Positions 57,894 to 64,000 of a stretch of 64,000 nt of DNA are shown piece by piece (position 1 is the first letter of the stretch; each line of letters starts with the position of its first letter). Position numbers and translations under genes: made by a program. The notes beneath the pieces were generated by a model, which was given only the letters and a program-made list of their open reading frames with translations, was not told the origin of the DNA and did not search any database. Source of the stretch: Peromyscus leucopus (taxonomy: Eukaryota > Chordata > Mammalia > Rodentia > Cricetidae); contig NC_051064.1 in the NCBI RefSeq assembly GCF_004664715.2, forward strand, positions 113,136,240-113,200,239. The letters are read 5' to 3'.

Positions 57894-59362
57894 TGGGGGC
57901 TCATCCTGTTGCCTCAACCTGGGCATGCTCTCCCTGAGGCTAGCGGCTCAGGTGGGCTTTCACTTCCAGTCTCTTCTGGGCAGCTGCTCATATCAGCAGG
58001 TGCTAACAGATGAGTGACCTGGGAAGCTGGGCAGAGGCATCCTACGGGGTGGGCTCAGTTATCTCAGCCCAGAACGGGTTTTTTCTGCTTCCCTCCATTA
58101 CATTCTTTACGTGAACACCACCAACCTCAGCTTGTGAAAAGAGAGCGTCTCAGACCTGTGGAGACACCAACTTAGAGCACCAGAAAAGGGGGAGACATCC
58201 TGTAGTTTGGCCTGGGCTGGGTTCCAGGGTGTGATACCTCCTGCTCTTAAGAAAAGAAGGTTCGATCTAGGTCCACGCCAGAGCTCGGGTTCCTGAAACC
58301 GTTGGCTCTGATGAGTTCGTCTAAGTGCAGGATTCTGGCCTCAAGCGCGAGGAAAGGTATTTAGGCCACCGCTTCCCAGAAAACTAAGCATATCTGGGTA
58401 GGTTACTTCGTTTGGGGGTTAAAAAAAAAGTCTGCAAAGCTGCCCCCCCCCCGCGACAAAAACAAAAAAAGCTCTAGAAGCAGGCGGGTGCGTGGAATTC
58501 CGCAGAGCGTGGAGCATTCCCGCCCCTCCCTCCAACAGGCCCGCACTCAGGCATAGATAGTTACTCTGCCATCTGACCCCGGGAAACTGTGTGTATGTGT
58601 GTGTGTGTGGGGGGGGGGGTGATCGCCTAATGCGGAGGGCTTCACCGCACCGCACCCTCACTCCACCTGCATCATCTCCAGACTCTTCACTCCCTACCAA
58701 AGCTTTTCTCCGGCGGCAGAGAAGGAACTTTCTCCGTAGCCGCGCAACCAGGTTGCTATTCTCTACGATTCGGGGCCCCAGCTCCCCTGAGACTGGCCTG
58801 GCAAACTTTCTGGAAGTTGTCCGCCAGATTCTGAGGTTCATCGCCCCGTCACGTCTCCTCGGGTCGGATCCTCCGTTGGCTTCTTGGACAGGGCGCATCC
58901 CGACCCTCGCAGGCGCGTGGTTCTGCTATGGGATCCTGTGGATCTCGCCTTCCTCCTGCCCCAGCTGCCGGTCCGCCTGGCAGGAGGGGCTGCGGACCCA
59001 GGCAGGCTCCGTGCGCCTAACAGGTGTGTGCGTCTGCGTCGGCGTAGACCCGACTTCCGAGGCCCAGGGGCTTCTAAAAAGCAATGCCCAAACGCACGGT
59101 AGGGGGTGGAGAGGAAATGAGATGGCCTCGCTTTTCATTTAAACGAATTTTCTTTACTCTGAAGAAGAGAGAAAAGTAGAAAAAAAAAAAAATGAGAGTA
59201 ACAGAATGTTAGCCGCAAAGGCAGGAGAAGAGTCCGAGCTAGAGAATCCGAGGGCGACCCCGCCCAAGGACTTCGACGTCTGTCCCGAAAGGGGGTAACT
59301 ATGAAAGGATACAAAATTCGAACCTGTTACCTCCTCCGCTGACCGAACGGGTCCTGGGGCCG
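57894..59362 (+). other. Upstream flank of Dmrta2, CpG-rich, no gene
   Basis: Repeat-poor, CpG-containing sequence, densest at 58650-59060, with a short TG/G tract (58590-58620). Frames such as 58591-59142 (+) and 58419-58898 (-) overlap each other and carry no domain. A divergent noncoding transcript could start here, but nothing in the sequence proves it. Confidence 0.45.
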
Positions 59363-59370
59363 TGACGTCA
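59363..59370. promoter_or_regulatory. Full palindromic CRE
   Basis: TGACGTCA inside CpG-rich DNA, followed 35-50 bases later by a GC box (cccccgccccct, 59409-59420). Matches the CREB/ATF consensus; occupancy unknown. Confidence 0.55.
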
Positions 59371-60333
59371 GCACAGGTCGCAGAAGGCCAAGTCAAAGTT
59401 GGTCCAAGGCCCCCGCCCCCTGCGCAGCCTTGTGGTCTAGTGGCGCGACCGACTGGCCGGTGCATCCTGCGTCCGAGAGAACCTGGGGAGGCGCAAAGGC
59501 TGCCTTTTACTTTCGTTTAAAACAATTTACAAGTAAACTTCGTTAATTTCAAATATCGAAAAAAAGAATCCCACCACTACCACCACAAAAAAGGGGAGCG
59601 AGATGCGGAGAAACGAAGAAAGGCAAGGGCACAGGGGGCCAAGGGACAGGGCTGGGGCGCGGGGAGAGGAGAGGCTGAGGCGCACGGACCCTCGTTCCTC
59701 CTCTGCGTTCCTCGCTTACAAACGCCCCTCCTTACAAATCACACTTACCCTCCGTGCAGCCCGTGGTGTCAGGACTTTGCAAAACGAAGGAACTAAGCAT
59801 TAAAGGTGGCAGGGGGAGGGGGAGGGGAGCAAAACAGCTCTCAACCACCTCGGAGCACGTCGGACTTGGGAGCACACTCGACACCGTCAGAAGGAAAGCC
59901 AGCAAAACCATCTTGGCAAGTCTGCGGTGAACGCCCTCCCTCCCCCACCCCGGCACCGGGGTTCCACTCCCACTCCGACAGCGGTAATTGAATTGTCACC
60001 TGCCCCCGTCCCGCCCCAGGCCTCCAGGGCCACTGGGGAAGCTCGGCCTTGCCAAGCGCCCCCGGCCAAGGCAGAGTGGCGCAGCGGAGCCGGCGCCCCA
60101 GAAGTAGAGGGGTTACACACGTCTACGCGGAGAGGCGCACCGGACACGGTAATTAGGAGCAATTCACACGCTCTCGGGCGCACGGAAACTTCTTGTCACG
60201 ACATTTGCAACGCTCCTCCTCGCGCACTCCTTCCCTGGCGCCCCCTCCCTTCCCGCAGGCACTCAGCGGAGCGTTCCGAGTTTCGAATCTTTCGGACACT
60301 GTAGAATGAGGGGCTCCCCGGGCGCGGGCCCGG

Positions 60334-60425
60334 CCAATCAGAGCGCCGACTGCCTCCCCTGGCCAATGGCAGGCGCCACATTGTTGTCCAATTCTGTCTA
60401 ATGGAGCCCTGAGGAGCAACAATAG
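60334..60425 (+). promoter_or_regulatory. Dmrta2: Dmrta2 core promoter: three CCAAT boxes and paired SOX-like sites
   Basis: CCAAT occurs in the same orientation at 60334-60338, 60363-60367 and 60388-60392, spaced 29 and 25 bases, as in NF-Y dependent TATA-less promoters. ACATTGTTG (60378-60386) and CAACAATAG (60417-60425) are SOX-type sites facing each other. No TATA box is seen. The transcription start is inferred to lie shortly downstream, about 60420-60500. Confidence 0.6.
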
Positions 60426-60439
60426 AGCGGGCGAGCGGC

Positions 60440-61017
60440 TCATTGAGAGCTGGCAGCGCCGGGCTACCAGGCCCGGATAGAGCGCAGCGTCCGGAGCGCA
60501 CCGAGGGGACGCGGGTTCCAACCAGCTGGCCCCCGGACGGGTCCCCGGTCCCGAGTCCCCTCCGGAGTGTTGGACTGCTGTGTTCCGAGGGGCGGGGGGG
60601 GTCCGGAAGTTCGGACATGGTGGCTGAAGGAGGGTGACGTGGTCAGATAAGGGGCCGGGGGCAAAGGGAAGAGGCCGAGAGAGCGGCGGCGCGAGCGGAG
60701 CTGGGCGGTGCGTGCAGCTCCGGCGGAGGAGGAGCCCGGAGCCCGAGGCAGGTAGTGGAGGGCCGGCCGCAGAGCAGGGGAGGCCACCGGACCGGCGGCC
60801 CCCGAGGGCGAGGCCTAGGCCCCAGGGGCCTTAGGGACTGCATGCCTGAGGGTCTGCGGGCAGAGGCCCCGGGCACACCGAGCTCCGCGATTCTCAGGCG
60901 GAGCGGGTCCCCAGGAGCGGGTCCCCGGCTCGGGAGCCCCGGCGGGGTGGCGGGGAGTGAAGGCCGCAGCGGAAGCCCGGAGCTGGGCCTGCTGGGCCTT
61001 GTGCAGCTGCGGCGCAG
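60440..61017 (+). other. Dmrta2: Candidate Dmrta2 noncoding first exon
   Basis: The coding exon begins with a splice acceptor only 8 bases before its ATG, so an upstream noncoding exon is required. In the island after the CCAAT cluster two plausible donors exist: gaggcag/gtagtg (exon end 60751) and gcgcag/gtggga (exon end 61017). The start and the true donor are not determined; the coordinates are outer bounds. Confidence 0.4.
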
Positions 61018-61229
61018 GTGGGACGGACTCGCTTGTCCCTTCGGGGTCAGTTTCGGAGGCGACTCCCTGGCCTGGCTGAGGCCTGCTGGGGACTGCACGT
61101 TCCAGAACCCCAGCCTGAAGACCAAAACTCTGGAACCTGCGCTGCAGCGGGGTCCCCAGGGGTCCCAGAATGAGGAGGGCGTGTCTAAGGACTGGGTCCC
61201 TAAACTGGGGAGGGGTGGGGGTTGGGGAG

Positions 61230-62320
61230 GAGGGGTTGAGGGAAAAGGAGGTCCTGCAAAGTCTAACTTTTGGAAGCTGTGCCTTCCTTCCTCCTGGACT
61301 ACTCCAGACTAACTGTCTAAACGCCACGCCACAGGTCTCGCCCCGTCCCCACCCTACCTTTCGCAGTACAGTTTTTCCTGTTTATCACTGCCGCTCTCCG
61401 TGGACCTGGGTCCGGGTCACCCGTGTCAGCTCTTTCGGGATGTTTTCCTTGCTATTCAAACTAATCTTTGAGCTAGATGGCTTGTCCAAAGAAAGTTTTT
61501 TTCCCCCCTGATGGGTTTTCTCTTTAATGCCCCTCATCTCTTCTAAACTCGGTTTTTCCTCCTTTCCTTTAGAGGCACAAACCACAGCATGTCCCAACTC
61601 ATTTTTTTTTTTTTTTTAAATGGGTCCCGGAGCCATAAACCGAACTTTGCCTCCAAATCTGTCTTTCGATTCTCACTCCACTTTTAATAGGAAGAAGTTC
61701 TTCAGTTCTTTTTGCTAGAATTCCGCTGCTCCCACATTAAAGGCAACAAACAAGACCCCAACCCAGCTGCTCAACCCTGCACCTCACCTCCACATTTCTC
61801 TCCACTCTTTATCCATCCTTCCACCAAAACCGAATGTTTTCTTTTCTCCGTGTCTTTTTGCTTTGCCTTTGATACCAGCTTGTTGGTCCCACGTTTTCTC
61901 TGTCATCTGAGTCCCCTTCAGGCACACATTTCTCCTTTCTCGTCTCACCCCAATTAACCTAAGCGTTGGACATAATATTTTCTTTTCAAGTCCTCCTTAC
62001 ATTCAACTGAACCAATGACTTCCAAACTTTGTCGTCTTTTTCCCCCTTGGAGGAACTACTGATTCAAACGAATTCTTCCACCTGGCGTGTAAATCGAATA
62101 TAAGAGCATCAGTGAGGGGAGCGGGGGGGGGGTTTGTTGGTGGGGAGAAGGAGTCGTCGTGTTTACAAGGAGGTTCCGAATACACCTTCCCCGCAACTTG
62201 CCAGCTATTAACCAAACTTGGACAACCAAAGTTTTCCTAAATTTGGGTTTCTGCAGGCCGCGCTTGAGTCTGGCTCATTGTACTGTCCTCACTCGGGTCT
62301 CCCCACTTTTCCCACGCCAG
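61230..62320 (+). other. Dmrta2: First Dmrta2 intron (probable)
   Basis: Pyrimidine-rich, repeat-free sequence with a T18 tract near 61600 and a G-run near 62123, ending in a good acceptor (ccacttttcccacgccag). No other gene seen. Confidence 0.6.
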
Positions 62321-62328
62321 GTCCAGCC

Positions 62329-62875
62329 ATGGAGCTGCGCTCGGAGCTACCCAGCGTGCCGGGCGCGGCGACAGCAGCGGCCACAGCGACGGGACCTCCC
62401 GTGGCATCAGTGGCGTCGGTGGCCGCGGCGGCGGCGGCCGCAGCCTCGCTACCGGTGAGCGTGGCCGGGGGCTTGCTGCGGGCGCCTCCCCTGCTGTTGA
62501 GGGCCGCGGAGAAGTACCCGCGGACCCCCAAGTGCGCGCGCTGCCGCAACCACGGCGTGGTGTCGGCGCTCAAGGGCCACAAGCGCTACTGCCGCTGGAA
62601 GGACTGCCTGTGCGCCAAGTGCACGCTCATCGCCGAGCGCCAGCGCGTCATGGCTGCCCAGGTGGCGTTGCGCAGGCAGCAGGCGCAGGAGGAGAACGAG
62701 GCGCGCGAGCTGCAGCTGCTGTACGGCACTGCCGAGGGCCTGGCGCTGGCCGCCGCCAACGGCATCATCCCACCGCGGCCCGCCTATGAAGTCTTTGGCT
62801 CCGTGTGCGCCACCGACGGCGGGGGGCCCGGAGCTGGAGCGCCCGCGGGGAGTGCAGGGGGCGCAGGGGGCGCAG
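62329..62875 (+). CDS. Dmrta2: Dmrta2 first coding exon (DM domain), gene runs past window
   Basis: This exon encodes 182 residues plus one base, starting [10 protein letters not shown] at the ATG in gtccagccATGG (good Kozak context), 8 bases after the acceptor. Residues 31-39 hold an 8-Ala run. The DM domain spans about residues 62-110: C69, C72, H75, H84, C88, C93, C95 and C98 supply the two intertwined zinc sites, followed by the recognition helix ([21 protein letters not shown]). DMRTA2 (DMRT5) is a nuclear DNA-binding factor that patterns the dorsal telencephalon and maintains neural progenitors. The rest of the protein, including the DMA domain, is in exons beyond the window; the family length is about 530-540 residues. 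The donor after 62875 leaves phase 1. The start was chosen over an in-frame ATG at 62218 because that one lies in the intron. Confidence 0.95.
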
Positions 62876-64000
62876 GTGAGAGCGGGGTCGGGCCGGGGTG
62901 GGGGTGGGGGGATGGGTCTGGAAGGAGGAGCCCGGGACCCAGCTCTGGTGCGCACGGCCGAGTGGATTGTTTCCTTGGTGACCAGAGTTTAGCTCCCTTC
63001 CCCCGAAGTTGGGGCTACTTACTGTAGCTCACCAGGCACTCAGCTTCTACACCCACCCATAAACTGGCTGCCCTATCTGTAGCTTTTACACTTTATTCCT
63101 CTCCCTCACCTCAGACCCCAAGGCAACACTTGAGCTTTATGCTTGCTCAGGGGGCAGGTCCTTAGTTACTGCCCAACTCTTTTTGCTGGGTCTCCTCCCC
63201 CAGCAGCCGGAAGCTGCAGATCTGTTCTGCTCTGAGCTTCTCACAGGCCACCCCATGCTTTCCTTCCCAACTCTTCTGAAAGGACCCTCTGCAATCCTTC
63301 TAATCCGCATTGCTTCCCTAAATTCTGGCGACGCCCCTCTTTCACTGCCCAGCAAGATTCCTCTCCTCTGGTTCCTAAGGCTTTTTGGATAAACATTCGC
63401 TGCGTTCCCTTGGTCCTGGCTTCTTTCCCCCAACGCATGCATGCCGGTTTTCTCATGGTTGGCACGTTTTCCTTTTTCCTGGACCCCTTTCCCATGCTTC
63501 TATCTGCTCCCAGCATAAACCCACCACTTTCTGAACTCTAGAAGGTTTTTCTGTGAGGAAGACAATTAGGTTCAGGAATGGGTTCGGCTCTCAGATTGGA
63601 AGGGAAATTCTTAGGTCTTAATTTTGAAATATGTGGACTAGGAATAGGATATAACTTATTTTATCTGCAGAGAGGCTTAAGACCTAGGCCCCCAAGGCGC
63701 CTTCTCTTCCAAGCTGTGATACCTAAGGTAGGGTTGGCTTTGGCAACCTGAGTGGAGTAGTGTCGTCCACACACTGTGAGGTATAGGTAGAGGTTCTGTT
63801 TGCTCTGGTTTGAAGGCCACTTCTCTAGGAAATGGGAAGAGAGTGGAGGTGTTGGGGCACAGGTATGGGAAAGGTGCACTGAACATTATTTTCAGGGTGC
63901 CAGGTAAGATTGGGGTTCTGGGTACAGAAAAAGCCTAGGAACAGAGAGAGGGAGTAGAAGGAGAGAGGCGGGGGTTATAAAAATAAAACTGCGGCTCTGG
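62876..64000 (+). other. Dmrta2: Dmrta2 intron start
   Basis: Intron beginning gtgagag. The first 40 bases are very G-rich (runs at 62883-62915). The rest is unique and falls in GC content. No second coding exon (expected to resume in phase 1) is visible before the window ends. Confidence 0.75.

Larger units (their letters stand above)
59580..61230. other. Dmrta2: CpG island at Dmrta2 5' end
   Basis: Continuous GC-rich, CpG-dense, repeat-free DNA from about 59580, strongest at 60220-61160. It spans the CCAAT cluster and the likely first exon. By eye it is the main island of the window, with a second at 62320-62960 over the coding exon. A TAATTG (59985) and a TAATTA (60150) lie upstream of the CCAAT boxes. 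Confidence 0.8.

Noticed and set aside
58419..58898. Long antisense and sense frames (up to 185 residues) across 56200-61330
   Set aside because: They overlap each other on both strands in CpG-rich DNA where stop codons are rare, have Pro/Arg/Ser-rich composition, and show no domain or splice evidence.
62218..62328. Upstream in-frame ATG as the true Dmrta2 start
   Set aside because: It lies before a strong acceptor (cccacgccag at 62320) within the probable intron, and the known protein starts MELRSELPS at 62329.

Overview
The window is mammalian, specifically rodent, nuclear DNA. B1, B2, B3, B4 and ID SINEs are found throughout, together with MaLR-type LTRs, L1 and MIR/L2 relics and many long microsatellites. 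Several B1 copies end in a 'gcgcaaagctacacagag'-type 3' half, which I associate with cricetid rodents (voles, hamsters, deer mice) rather than Mus. The cricetid assignment is inference; the rodent assignment is solid.

Two protein-coding genes are present, both on the + strand. The first is the 3' end of Faf1 (Fas-associated factor 1). Four phase-0 coding exons at 295-375, 2058-2135, 10891-11106 and 44901-44984 encode the last 152 residues: the charged helical linker and the p97/VCP-binding UBX domain, ending at a stop codon at 44982-44984. The introns are 1.7, 8.8 and 33.8 kb and hold most of the interspersed repeats. A 3' UTR follows, with candidate poly(A) signals at 45129 and 46149.

About 17 kb downstream is the 5' part of Dmrta2, a DM-domain transcription factor. 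Its first coding exon (ATG 62329, donor after 62875) carries the full DM zinc-binding domain; the 3' coding part, with the DMA domain, lies beyond the window. The same tandem order, Faf1 then Dmrta2, is known in mouse and human.

Region by region: 1-44900 is Faf1 exons and repeat-rich introns; 44901-46160 is the last Faf1 exon and 3' UTR; 46160-56200 is intergenic sequence with mostly ancient repeats (MIR, L2, old L1, one MaLR LTR); 56200-61300 becomes GC- and CpG-rich and nearly repeat-free, as expected for the regulatory domain of a developmental gene. It contains homeodomain-type TAATTA sites, a CRE, three CCAAT boxes and two facing SOX-like sites. 61300-62320 is the first Dmrta2 intron, 62321-62875 the coding exon, and 62876-64000 the next intron.

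I found no undescribed gene system. The most useful new leads are the TAATTA/E-box block at 57060-57200, the layout of the Dmrta2 promoter, the open frame across both Dmrta2 splice sites, and several datable nested or solo retroelement insertions with intact target-site duplications.
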